From Galactobacter sp052108535 (GTDB taxonomy: Bacteria; Actinomycetota; Actinomycetes; Actinomycetales; Micrococcaceae): a stretch of 64,000 nt of DNA. Under the pieces are notes generated by a model. That model ran no database searches. It saw only the letters and a list, made by a program, of their open reading frames with translations, and had not been told where the DNA came from. A program made the position numbers and the translations under genes. Below are positions 1 to 6,875 of the stretch, one piece after another. The DNA lies in NCBI GenBank assembly GCA_052108535.1, contig JBQDZM010000002.1, forward strand, positions 1-64,000, in the 5' to 3' direction. The number at the start of each line of letters is the position of its first letter. The stretch's first letter is position 1.

Positions 1-1
1 C

Positions 2-529
2 CTCCTGCAGGAGCACGGGGCCGTGATTATCGATGCCGACCGCATCGTCCGGGAATTGCAGGAACCGGGGCAGCCCGGCCTCATCGGCATCGTCGAGGCC
101 TTTGGGCAGGACATGCTGACCGAGGACGGTCGGCTTGACCGCCCCAAACTCGGTGCCCTGATCTTCAGCGACGACTCTGCTCGTGAACGCCTCAACGCGA
201 TCGTCCACCCGTTGGTTCGAGCGGAGGCGGCACGGCTGCAAACACACGCGGGGGAGTCACTGGTGATCGAGGACATCCCGCTGCTCGTGGAGACCGGGCA
301 GGCGGACGCCTTCGAGCGGGTCATCGTGGTGCAGGCGCCCTATGCCGAACGAGTCAGACGCATGGTCGCTGACCGTGGCATGACGGCCCACGACGCGGAG
401 GCGAGGATCGCTGCTCAGGCCAGCGACGATGAGCGCGCCGCGGTGGCGACGGATCTGATCGTGAACGACGCCGACCGCGCGGCCTTGGCCGCGCAGGTGG
501 ACGCACTCTGGGCGTCACTGACCGACTGA
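2..529 (+). CDS. coaE: Dephospho-CoA kinase, 3' part (gene enters from the left)
   Basis: Last step of coenzyme A synthesis: ATP-dependent phosphorylation of the ribose 3'-OH of dephospho-CoA, in the cytoplasm. The reading frame is open at the left edge, so the N-terminus with the P-loop is missing. About 175 residues remain. They include the family-typical VIIDADRIVRELQEPGQPGL stretch (the dephospho-CoA-binding region), the lid-region ARERLNAIVHPLVR, and IEDIPLLVETG with the conserved LLxE(T/S)G pattern. The gene lies just before uvrB, an order common in Actinobacteria. The last 60 or so residues are Ala/Asp-rich, as usual for the C-terminal helix. Identification is firm although the start cannot be seen. 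Confidence 0.93.
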   Translation, partial: LLQEHGAVIIDADRIVRELQEPGQPGLIGIVEAFGQDMLTEDGRLDRPKLGALIFSDDSARERLNAIVHPLVRAEAARLQTHAGESLVIEDIPLLVETGQADAFERVIVVQAPYAERVRRMVADRGMTAHDAEARIAAQASDDERAAVATDLIVNDADRAALAAQVDALWASLTD

Positions 530-544
530 GGGCGCCACCAGACG

Positions 545-560
545 TCGAACATGTGTACGC
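545..560. promoter_or_regulatory. Probable LexA (SOS) box upstream of uvrB
   Basis: TCGAACATGTGTACGC matches the Gram-positive/actinobacterial SOS box CGAAC-N4-GTTCG with one mismatch (GTACG). It sits about 50 nt upstream of the uvrB start and 16 nt after the coaE stop. uvrB is a classic SOS gene, so both position and sequence fit LexA repression. Confidence 0.68.
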
Positions 561-598
561 CTGCAGCGCACACCCTCCACACCGTCACCGGGCCGCCG

Positions 599-604
599 TA
601 GGCT
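599..604 (+). promoter_or_regulatory. -10 element of uvrB
   Basis: TAGGCT ends 6 nt before the uvrB ATG at 611, leaving no room for a ribosome binding site, so the transcript is probably leaderless or nearly so. No clear -35 is seen. The LexA-like box lies about 40 nt further up. Confidence 0.55.
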
Positions 605-610
605 TGGAAC

Positions 611-2761
611 ATGTCCCTGGCACAGAAGATCGAACGCGTCGTTGCCCCGTTCGAGGTCGTATCGGAATTTCAGCCCGCGGGTGACCAGCCCAAGGCCATC
701 GCCGAACTCGCAGAGCGTATTCAGGGCGGCGAGAAGGATGTGGTGCTCATGGGCGCTACGGGCACCGGCAAGTCCGCCACGGCCGCCTGGCTGATCGAGA
801 AGGTGCAACGCCCCACGTTGGTGCTGGTGCAGAACAAGACCCTGGCAGCGCAGCTGGCCACGGAGCTGCGTTCGCTGCTGCCCAACAACGCGGTCGAATA
901 CTTCGTCTCCTACTACGACTACTACCAGCCGGAGGCCTACGTACCCCAGACGGACACTTTCATCGAGAAGGACTCGTCCGTTAACGAGGAGGTGGAGCGG
1001 CTGCGTCACTCCGCCACCAACGCGCTGCTGACCCGGCGCGACGTCGTGGTGGTCGCGACCGTGTCCTGCATCTACGGCCTCGGTACTCCGGAGGAGTACA
1101 TCGCCCAGATGGTCACGATGAAGGTCGGCGACGAGATTGATCGCGACGAGCTCCTGCGGCGGTTCGTGAACATGCAGTACGCCCGCAATGACGTGGACTT
1201 CCACCGCGGGACCTTCCGCGTCCGTGGAGACACGGTGGAGATTATCCCGATGTATGAGGAACTGGCGGTCCGTGTCGAGTTCTTCGGCGACGAGATTGAA
1301 TCCATCCAGACGCTCAACCCGCTCACCGGAGACGTGGTGCGGGAAGAGAACGAGATGTACATCTTCCCGGCCTCCCACTACGTGGCCGGACACGACCGCA
1401 TGCAGCACGCCATCGCGACTATCGAGGACGAACTGCGTGACCGGCTCGCGGAACTCGAGGACCAGCACAAGCTCGTCGAGGCGCAGCGTCTGCGGATGCG
1501 CACCACCTATGACCTCGAGATGATGGCCCAGATGGGCTTCACCAATGGCATCGAGAATTACTCGAGGCACATCGATGACCGCGGCCCCGGGACGGCACCG
1601 CACTGTCTGCTGGATTACTTCCCAGATGATTTCATGCTGGTCATCGATGAGTCCCACGTGACGGTGCCGCAGATTGGCGGCATGTACGAGGGCGATATGT
1701 CTCGTAAACGCACTTTGGTGGAGCACGGCTTCCGCCTGCCGTCTGCCATGGACAACCGGCCGTTGAAGTGGGATGAATTCCTGGAACGCATCGGTCAGAC
1801 CGTCTATATGTCCGCCACCCCGGGGGACTACGAACTGTCCAAGGCCGACGGCGTGGTGGAGCAGATCATTCGCCCCACTGGGCTCGTGGACCCCAAGATC
1901 GTGGTCAAGAAGACCAAGGGGCAGATCGACGACCTCCTGGACGAGATCCGCGACCGTGTGGATCGCAACGAGCGCGTCCTGGTCACCACGCTGACCAAGC
2001 GCATGGCGGAGGACCTGACCGGTTACCTGCAGGAAAACGGCGTGAAGGTCGAATACCTGCACTCCGACGTGGACACGTTGCGACGGGTGGAACTCCTGTC
2101 GCAGCTGCGGCTCGGAACCTTCGACGTTCTGGTGGGCATCAACCTGCTGCGTGAGGGCCTTGACCTTCCAGAGGTGTCCTTGGTGTCCATCCTGGATGCC
2201 GACAAGGAGGGCTTCCTGCGCTCCACCACCTCGCTCATCCAGACCATCGGCCGCGCAGCCCGAAACGTCTCCGGTGAGGTCCACATGTACGCGGACAAGA
2301 TCACCGATTCCATGCGCCGCGCCATCGAGGAAACCAACCGCCGTCGGGAGATCCAGGAGGCGTACAACACCGAGCATGGGCTGGAGCCGCAGCCCCTGCG
2401 CAAGAAGATCGGTGACATCACCGATCAGTTGGCCCGTGAGGACGCGGATACCGCGGAGCTGCTGTCGCAGTTCGATTACGGCAAGGGGCACCGCGGATTT
2501 AATGCCATGCTCGACGACGACGGTTCGGCAGGTGCCTCCGGCACCTCCGCGCCGGATGGGGTTTTGGGCGGCGCCGCCAGGTTCGGTGGTGTGGACGGTG
2601 TGGCCACGGCACCACAACAGGATCTCGCAGCCCTGATCGCACAGCTGACCGAGCAGATGCACAAGGCTGCCGAGGACCTGCAATTCGAGTTGGCCGCGCG
2701 CCTGCGTGACGAGCTCAGTGACCTGAAGAAGGAACTCCGCACGCTGAAGATCGTCGAATAG
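611..2761 (+). CDS. uvrB: UvrABC excinuclease subunit B
   Basis: Damage-verification helicase of nucleotide excision repair. It is loaded by UvrA and then recruits UvrC. The 716 residues are slightly longer than the usual 670-700. Seen in order: Walker A GATGTGKS at residues 48-55, the beta-hairpin region YYDYYQPEAYVP near residue 100, motif II VIDESH, helicase C-terminal motifs ending in QTIGRAARN, and a C-terminal UVR motif (EDLQFELAARLRDEL) that binds UvrC. A Gly/Ala-rich linker of about 40 residues precedes the UVR motif and accounts for the extra length. The ATG at 611 is chosen because the -10 hexamer lies just upstream. Its partners uvrA and uvrC are about 13 and 18 kb downstream. Confidence 0.98.
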   Translation: MSLAQKIERVVAPFEVVSEFQPAGDQPKAIAELAERIQGGEKDVVLMGATGTGKSATAAWLIEKVQRPTLVLVQNKTLAAQLATELRSLLPNNAVEYFVSYYDYYQPEAYVPQTDTFIEKDSSVNEEVERLRHSATNALLTRRDVVVVATVSCIYGLGTPEEYIAQMVTMKVGDEIDRDELLRRFVNMQYARNDVDFHRGTFRVRGDTVEIIPMYEELAVRVEFFGDEIESIQTLNPLTGDVVREENEMYIFPASHYVAGHDRMQHAIATIEDELRDRLAELEDQHKLVEAQRLRMRTTYDLEMMAQMGFTNGIENYSRHIDDRGPGTAPHCLLDYFPDDFMLVIDESHVTVPQIGGMYEGDMSRKRTLVEHGFRLPSAMDNRPLKWDEFLERIGQTVYMSATPGDYELSKADGVVEQIIRPTGLVDPKIVVKKTKGQIDDLLDEIRDRVDRNERVLVTTLTKRMAEDLTGYLQENGVKVEYLHSDVDTLRRVELLSQLRLGTFDVLVGINLLREGLDLPEVSLVSILDADKEGFLRSTTSLIQTIGRAARNVSGEVHMYADKITDSMRRAIEETNRRREIQEAYNTEHGLEPQPLRKKIGDITDQLAREDADTAELLSQFDYGKGHRGFNAMLDDDGSAGASGTSAPDGVLGGAARFGGVDGVATAPQQDLAALIAQLTEQMHKAAEDLQFELAARLRDELSDLKKELRTLKIVE

Positions 2762-2771
2762 GCCTGCCTCT

Positions 2772-2816
2772 TTTGTCCAGGCGACTTCGCCATAGGGGCG
2801 ATGTCGCCTGGACAAA
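2772..2816. terminator. Bidirectional hairpin between uvrB and the fic gene
   Basis: Perfect 14-bp inverted repeat TTTGTCCAGGCGAC / GTCGCCTGGACAAA, with a second short pairing (TCGCC/GGCGA) inside the 17-nt spacer. It lies between convergent genes. The arms begin and end in T/A runs in the orientation needed for termination on either strand. Confidence 0.75.
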
Positions 2817-2852
2817 CGCCTCAGTGGCACTAGAGGGGAGAAGCTTCGGTTT

Positions 2853-3713
2853 TCAGACCACGGCATCTCTCCTGCGCCACATATCGATGAGGAACCCGAC
2901 ATACGGTGTCGTATCTCCGGTACGGAACATCTGTGCGAGGCTGCGCTGGTACTCCTGTGATCGCGCCGCCGGGATTGCTACAGCGTCGTAGCCGTGGCTC
3001 ATCAGTTCTGCGTCCATCAGGTATCGACCGGTACGTTTATTTCCGTCGTGATACGGCTGCAGGTAGGCAACCATGGCCGCCATGGTTGCCGCCCGCAGTA
3101 CAGGGTGTTTCATCCTTTTCACTCTGGCCAGCGCAACGGCTTCGTCTTCTTGTAGTTCGATTTTATTTAATCCCACGAATGTTTCACCCATGACGTTGAC
3201 AGTGGCGCCGCGGCCGTCTGGGTTGACGGATGAGTTTGTGCGCCGGACGCCGGCGTCGATCGCCTCATGCTCGGCCAGTACCGCGTCGACCTGGTCGGCG
3301 CGATCCCAGCCCAGCACGAAGTCGCCATCGTCGACCCATTCGCAGATCAGCTGACTTGCTGCGCCAAGGTCCTGGACCTGCTGGACGTCTTCGATGGGTT
3401 TCCCCGCGGGAGTGATTCCGTCCAATAGCGTTTGAACCTCGGGAAGCGTGAAACTGTTCCCTTCCAGATAGGCAGAGGAGAAGGCAAACTCGGGTCTCGC
3501 AGCCGCGTACCTGGACGTTGCACGAGCAAGGCTCCCCGGCGAAGCGGTCCCAGCCACGTCGAAATCGTCCTCGGACGGGAAGCGGAGAGCATCGGCTCGC
3601 ACCGCATGAAGCCTCGTGGCTGGCTCTGACGTGTTGGCGAGGGCCGGCTCCGGGCGAGCGCCATATTTCGATCCCCAGCCAGACTCCCGCTTCACACCGT
3701 CGCTATTCCCCAT
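2853..3713 (-). CDS. Fic-domain protein with catalytic His replaced by Gln
   Basis: The 286 residues carry the Fic (filamentation induced by cAMP) fold, whose members usually transfer AMP or another nucleotide moiety to a protein hydroxyl. The core motif reads QPYHDGNKRTGR at residues 219-230, so the HPFx(D/E)GNGR pattern is kept except that the catalytic His is Gln (codon CAG). An autoinhibitory helix motif (S/T)xxxE(G/N) is present as S80-AYL-E84-G85 in the N-terminal half, which is the class II arrangement. The ATG at 3713 overlaps the stop of the upstream gene by one base (TGATG), so the two are co-translated. Codon use includes more A/T-ending codons (AAT, AAA, TTT) than the neighbours, consistent with acquisition. 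It could be a pseudo-enzyme, or belong to a Fic branch that naturally carries Gln. The target is unknown. Confidence 0.85.
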   Translation of the reverse strand: MGNSDGVKRESGWGSKYGARPEPALANTSEPATRLHAVRADALRFPSEDDFDVAGTASPGSLARATSRYAAARPEFAFSSAYLEGNSFTLPEVQTLLDGITPAGKPIEDVQQVQDLGAASQLICEWVDDGDFVLGWDRADQVDAVLAEHEAIDAGVRRTNSSVNPDGRGATVNVMGETFVGLNKIELQEDEAVALARVKRMKHPVLRAATMAAMVAYLQPYHDGNKRTGRYLMDAELMSHGYDAVAIPAARSQEYQRSLAQMFRTGDTTPYVGFLIDMWRRRDAVV

Positions 3714-4357
3714 CAGATCCCCTCCGGGATGTCGATGCGTTCTTGTCTGAGCATGTAGCTGGCCCAGTGATGTTTGTCGCGTCTCGAAGCCCAGAACTCC
3801 GGTGAGTATTCGAAGGGAAGAAGGATCTCCGAGAAACCGTGCGAAATCAACTGGATCGTCATGTCGGTCTTGACGGAGAACGGGTTGGAGTCCGACTCGA
3901 TCGAGGACGCTGCAGCTTCCACGATGTCTGCCTCGGTTCGGAAGGTCTCTGCCATGGCGACGTGGCTGAGTTCGCGATGGAGTCGCCGATGTTCCTCGAG
4001 GATGCTGCATGCATCGTTGAATTGCCAGACTGGCATCTGTTTGGGAGTCATCCCGTCGATGAACGTCTGGGCCTCAGCCGGAGTGAAACCAATCTGAGTG
4101 AGATCGCGCTGGAGCGACTCCTCCCAGTAGCGAAACCGCGATAGACGCGCAGAGGCCTCTACTCGGCGGGCCGATACTTCCAATCCGGGCAGGTCGATCC
4201 CGCGCCAGGCCGCGATCTGTTCTGCATCCCAATAATTGGCGCCGCCACGAGTCGTCGTCGGACGGGGCGCCTGCGATCGCGCCACATAGGCGCGAAAAGT
4301 GGACGGTGCCACACCGATCGCGGCAGCCGTCTCCTTTGCCGTCATGAGTTTGGCCAT
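3713..4357 (-). CDS. HTH protein with degenerate Fic-like C-terminal region
   Basis: The 214 residues start with an excisionase/MerR-like helix-turn-helix (TAKETAAAIGVAPSTFRAY, residues 6-24) followed by NYWDAEQIAAW, typical of small DNA-binding regulators. The rest resembles the Fic protein encoded directly downstream. Residues 91-105 (FTPAEAQTFIDGMTP) match its residues 88-102 (FTLPEVQTLLDGITP) at 9 of 15 positions. Residues 155-175 align without gaps to its catalytic loop and following helix (residues 222-242). In this copy the GNKR residues have become SNPF, while the ISHGF/MSHGY end is kept. About 70 residues between these blocks are missing. Inference: a duplicated, inactivated Fic domain fused to a DNA-binding domain, acting as autoregulator or antitoxin of the Fic protein. 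The ATG at 4357 has a -10 hexamer 7 nt upstream. Confidence 0.72.
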   Translation of the reverse strand: MAKLMTAKETAAAIGVAPSTFRAYVARSQAPRPTTTRGGANYWDAEQIAAWRGIDLPGLEVSARRVEASARLSRFRYWEESLQRDLTQIGFTPAEAQTFIDGMTPKQMPVWQFNDACSILEEHRRLHRELSHVAMAETFRTEADIVEAAASSIESDSNPFSVKTDMTIQLISHGFSEILLPFEYSPEFWASRRDKHHWASYMLRQERIDIPEGI

Positions 4358-4364
4358 GCAGCGC

Positions 4365-4370
4365 AGTGTA
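4365..4370 (-). promoter_or_regulatory. -10 element of the HTH/fic operon
   Basis: On the minus strand TACACT is followed by 7 nt (GCGCTGC) and the ATG at 4357. The same spacing recurs at other genes in this window and implies a leaderless bicistronic mRNA. Confidence 0.6.
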
Positions 4371-4439
4371 CAGCGAACCTGCTGTAGTGGCTGGACGACC
4401 AAAAGAGGAGAGCGGACTGTCTGCAGCTGGTGAAGGCAT

Positions 4440-4688
4440 TCAACCCTGAACGAACAGCAACAGGATCCAAGAAGTTCCAGCACTAGACACCGCCGAGGCC
4501 CGCTGCAGGGCGGCACCAACCGGGGCGAATCCTGACGGCCTGATCGAATCGACCTTGGAGAGGTACTTCTTCTTGTCGATCTTTTCGACCAGGTCGTGGA
4601 CGGTAAAGCGGGCGACGCCTCAGTCGATCTTTGCCTCGATCACCGTGGTGGTGGGCGGCTCGGCCGCGGCATCGAACACTTTGTCCAC
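4440..4688 (-). pseudogene. Remnant of an unidentified coding sequence with in-frame stop
   Basis: Reading the minus strand from 4688 gives 82 codons with strong G/C third positions and a sensible protein: VDKVFDAAAEPPTTTVIEAK, then ID, a TGA stop at 4622-4620, GVARFTVHDLVEKIDKKKYL, and on to a terminal stop at 4440. The codon bias continues unchanged past the TGA, so this looks like a gene broken by a nonsense mutation and probably truncated upstream, where the terC promoter and riboswitch begin. I do not recognise the family. It lies between the Fic pair and terC, supporting the idea that this interval is an insertion and decay site. Confidence 0.5.
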
Positions 4689-4768
4689 GGAGGTGTGGCG
4701 CCTTGCCGCTGAGCACCACGACAACGTCGCCGACGTCCCGGTGACACACCGACCGGTGAGGCGTCCGG

Positions 4769-4774
4769 TAGACT
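4769..4774 (+). promoter_or_regulatory. -10 element driving the terC leader
   Basis: TAGACT lies 9 nt before the first base of the predicted riboswitch aptamer, so transcription would start at its 5' edge (about 4781-4783). The position supports both calls. Confidence 0.6.
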
Positions 4775-4783
4775 TCGGGGCAA

Positions 4784-4881
4784 CGTACGGGAGTACCCTT
4801 CAACGCCTCATTCGTCAGCACGCTTGGACATCGCCGTCCGGCCGGGTGAGGCGGCCTGAAAGTTAGGTGGGAAGACGTACG
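4784..4881 (+). ncRNA. yybP-ykoY-type manganese riboswitch upstream of terC
   Basis: A closing helix is formed by CGTACG at 4784-4789 and CGTACG at 4876-4881. Just inside its 5' arm is GGGAGTA, matching the family's conserved GGGGAGUAG. Just inside its 3' arm is GGGAAGAC, matching the conserved (G)GCAAGACC loop. Between them are CATTCGTCAGCACG, similar to the CAUACUCGUUAG segment of known members, and a GC-rich hairpin (GGACATCGCCGTCC). Known yybP-ykoY RNAs sense Mn2+ and typically precede Mn exporters, including TerC/Alx proteins. The match is by eye; a covariance-model score would be decisive. Confidence 0.72.
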
Positions 4882-4920
4882 GCTCCTTGCCGTATCCACT
4901 CCTCCCGAAAGGCGCGAGAC

Positions 4921-5958
4921 TTGTTCGCCACCGTCTCCATCGCGGTCCTGGTCGTCGTGATCATCCTGGACCTGCTCTACGTCACCCTTCGACCCCACAC
5001 GCCGTCGATGAAAGAATCGGCCATCTGGGTCTCCGCTTACACCGGCCTGGCCGTTATCTTCTTCGGCCTGCTGTGGTGGTTGGAAGGTAGCGGCCCCGCC
5101 ACCGAGTTCCTCACCGGCTGGCTCACCGAGTACTCGCTGTCGATCGACAACCTCTTCGTGTTCATCGTGATCCTGTCCGGATTCGCGGTGCCACGGGAAC
5201 TGCAGCAACGGATCCTGCTCGTAGGCATCATCATCGCCCTGGTGCTCCGCGGCGTGTTCATCCTGATCGGCGCCGGCGTCATCGCACGCTTCTCCTGGGT
5301 CTTCTACCTCTTCGGGGCCTTCCTCCTCTACACCGCGATCCATCAGTTCCGCTCCGCCTTGAAGGAGCGCCGACATGCCACCGCAGGTCACGGCGCCGAG
5401 GAACCCCAGAAGGAGGGTCTGGCCCAGAAGTTGTCCAGGAAGCTGGACGTGGTCCAGATCTACGACGGCATGCGGACCCGGATCACGGTGGACGGAGTCA
5501 AACGATTCACTCCGGTGTTGGCCGTCATCCTGGCCCTCGGTCTCACCGACCTCATGTTCGCGGTGGACTCGATCCCGGCCATCTTCGGTATCACCCAGGA
5601 TCCCTTCATCGTCCTGACGGCCAACCTCTTTGCGCTGATGGGCCTGCGGCAGCTCTACTTCCTGCTGGGTGGATTGCTGGACCGGCTCATCCACCTGAGT
5701 TACGGCATCGCCATCGTCCTGGGTTTCATCGGCGTGAAGCTGGTTCTGCACGCGCTGAGCCACAACGAACTTGGCTTCATCAACGGCGGACACCACGTTC
5801 CGGTCCCCGAGATCAGCACCATGTTGTCCCTGGTGATCATCGTCGGTGTGATCGGACTCAGCGTCCTCACCTCCCTCCTTTCACCACAGGGGAAGAAGAT
5901 GGCTGCCCTGCGTGCCCAGGGGCAACGTCCACGGGAGGATCAGGGAGCCGACGCCTAG
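4921..5958 (+). CDS. TerC/Alx family integral membrane protein (probable Mn2+ exporter)
   Basis: Polytopic inner-membrane protein of 345 residues, normal for the TerC/Alx family, whose characterised members export manganese. Hydrophobic segments run from the first residues (ATVSIAVLVVVIILDLLYV) through about eight more helices. The family's acidic pore residues are seen in YSLSIDNLFVF and LMFAVDSIPA. A His/Glu/Lys-rich cytoplasmic loop sits near the middle. An earlier GTG at 4867 is in frame but lies inside the predicted riboswitch aptamer, so I use the TTG at 4921, preceded by GAAAGG at good spacing. The upstream Mn riboswitch points to induction by excess manganese. The stop codon TAG doubles as the start of the next gene's -10 hexamer. 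Confidence 0.9.
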   Translation: MFATVSIAVLVVVIILDLLYVTLRPHTPSMKESAIWVSAYTGLAVIFFGLLWWLEGSGPATEFLTGWLTEYSLSIDNLFVFIVILSGFAVPRELQQRILLVGIIIALVLRGVFILIGAGVIARFSWVFYLFGAFLLYTAIHQFRSALKERRHATAGHGAEEPQKEGLAQKLSRKLDVVQIYDGMRTRITVDGVKRFTPVLAVILALGLTDLMFAVDSIPAIFGITQDPFIVLTANLFALMGLRQLYFLLGGLLDRLIHLSYGIAIVLGFIGVKLVLHALSHNELGFINGGHHVPVPEISTMLSLVIIVGVIGLSVLTSLLSPQGKKMAALRAQGQRPREDQGADA

Positions 5959-5961
5959 ACT
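5956..5961 (+). promoter_or_regulatory. -10 element of the GH114-like lipoprotein gene
   Basis: TAGACT, whose first three bases are the terC stop codon, ends 7 nt before the GTG at 5969. This supports that GTG over in-frame starts further upstream. Confidence 0.55.
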
Positions 5962-5968
5962 GTGCAGC

Positions 5969-6847
5969 GTGAAACTCGGACCGGTGCGTGCCAGGTGGCT
6001 GTCCTCGATCGCGTTCGTGTGCCTGGCCGGCCTGGTGGCGTGCTCCTCACCCGGACACTTATCCGAGCCGGAAGCGGGTCACCCTTCCGCGGGCGGTGAC
6101 GACATTCCGGGTGACGCTCTTCCGAGCGACGTCACCTTCGACTACCAGCTGGGCGGCGCCTACCCTCCGCCGCGCGGGGCCGACGTCGTGGTGCGGGACC
6201 GAACCGAGGAACCACTGCGAACGGGCTACTCCATCTGCTACGTGAACGCGTTCCAGACCCAACCCGGGGACGCGGAGACCCCGGACCAGAAGCTTTGGGA
6301 GGCGGACCTCCTGTTGACCAAGGGCGGCGAACCCGTCGCGGACCCGGAGTGGCCAGACGAGTTCTTACTGGACACTTCGACCGAGCGGCAGCGAGAACGT
6401 ATCGCGGAGATCGTGTCCGGCTGGATTCACGGTTGCTCAGCCGACGGCTTCCAGGCCGTGGAATTCGACAACTTGGACTCCTATACCCGCTCAGGCGGCG
6501 CGCTGACGCTGGAGGACAACACGGCCCTGGCCAGCATCCTCACCGAGGTTGCGCACCGCGACGGCCTGGCGGTAGCTCAGAAGAACCTCGCAGAACACGC
6601 CTCGACGCTCAAAGACGCTGCCGGATTCGACCTGGCCGTCGCGGAGGAATGCGGAGCCAATGAGGAGTGCGGCGAGTACACGGCTGCCTACGGAGACCAG
6701 GTTCTCGACATCGAGTACACCGACAACCTGCCCAGCGCGTTTGAGGACCTGTGCGGCCAGGAAGGCGCACCGAAGTCCATGATCCTGCGGGACCGAGACC
6801 TGGTCACGCCGGAGGACGACGGCTACGTGTATCGCACGTGTCCGTGA
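5969..6847 (+). CDS. GH114-like (endo alpha-1,4 polygalactosaminidase-type) lipoprotein
   Basis: Exported lipoprotein of 292 residues. The N-terminus has basic residues, a hydrophobic stretch (LSSIAFVCLAGLVAC) and a lipobox with Cys25, followed by a Ser/Asp/Pro-rich linker. The folded part begins around residue 55 with FDYQLGGAY and shows the TIM-barrel signature of the GH114 family: Y(S/I)CYVNAFQ, FLLDTST, DGFQAVEFDNLDSY and AVAEEC. These position the two likely catalytic acids. Family members cleave galactosaminoglycan polysaccharides, so cell-surface or biofilm polysaccharide turnover is plausible but unproven here. It is a single gene, apparently leaderless, ending tail-to-tail with the next gene. 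Confidence 0.78.
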   Translation: MKLGPVRARWLSSIAFVCLAGLVACSSPGHLSEPEAGHPSAGGDDIPGDALPSDVTFDYQLGGAYPPPRGADVVVRDRTEEPLRTGYSICYVNAFQTQPGDAETPDQKLWEADLLLTKGGEPVADPEWPDEFLLDTSTERQRERIAEIVSGWIHGCSADGFQAVEFDNLDSYTRSGGALTLEDNTALASILTEVAHRDGLAVAQKNLAEHASTLKDAAGFDLAVAEECGANEECGEYTAAYGDQVLDIEYTDNLPSAFEDLCGQEGAPKSMILRDRDLVTPEDDGYVYRTCP

Positions 6848-6875
6848 TCCCTGGCGAGAAGAGGGCGCGGGATCA
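6845..6875. terminator. Inverted repeat spanning both stop codons of convergent genes
   Basis: TGATCCC at 6845-6851 and GGGATCA at 6869-6875 form a 7-bp stem, with GCG/CGC pairing inside. The first TGA is the stop of the lipoprotein gene, and the last TCA is the complement of the stop of the converging hydrolase gene. It is a compact bidirectional terminator candidate. Confidence 0.5.

Noticed and set aside
515..2902. A 795-codon open frame antisense to uvrB
   Set aside because: A by-product of GC-rich codon bias in uvrB; its translation is low-complexity and His/Gln/Arg-rich with no domain. The same holds for long antisense frames over tkt (34304-35941), carB (43821-45497) and glpD (60789-62480).
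4620..4622. TGA in the broken gene read as selenocysteine
   Set aside because: No selenoprotein family or SECIS-like hairpin is recognisable, and a simple nonsense mutation is more likely.
4867..4920. GTG at 4867 as the terC start
   Set aside because: It falls inside the predicted riboswitch aptamer, and the extra 18 residues are not like TerC N-termini.
4483..5796. A 437-codon minus-strand frame over terC
   Set aside because: Antisense to terC with Asp/Gln/His-rich nonsense. The plausible remnant nearby is in a different minus-strand frame.
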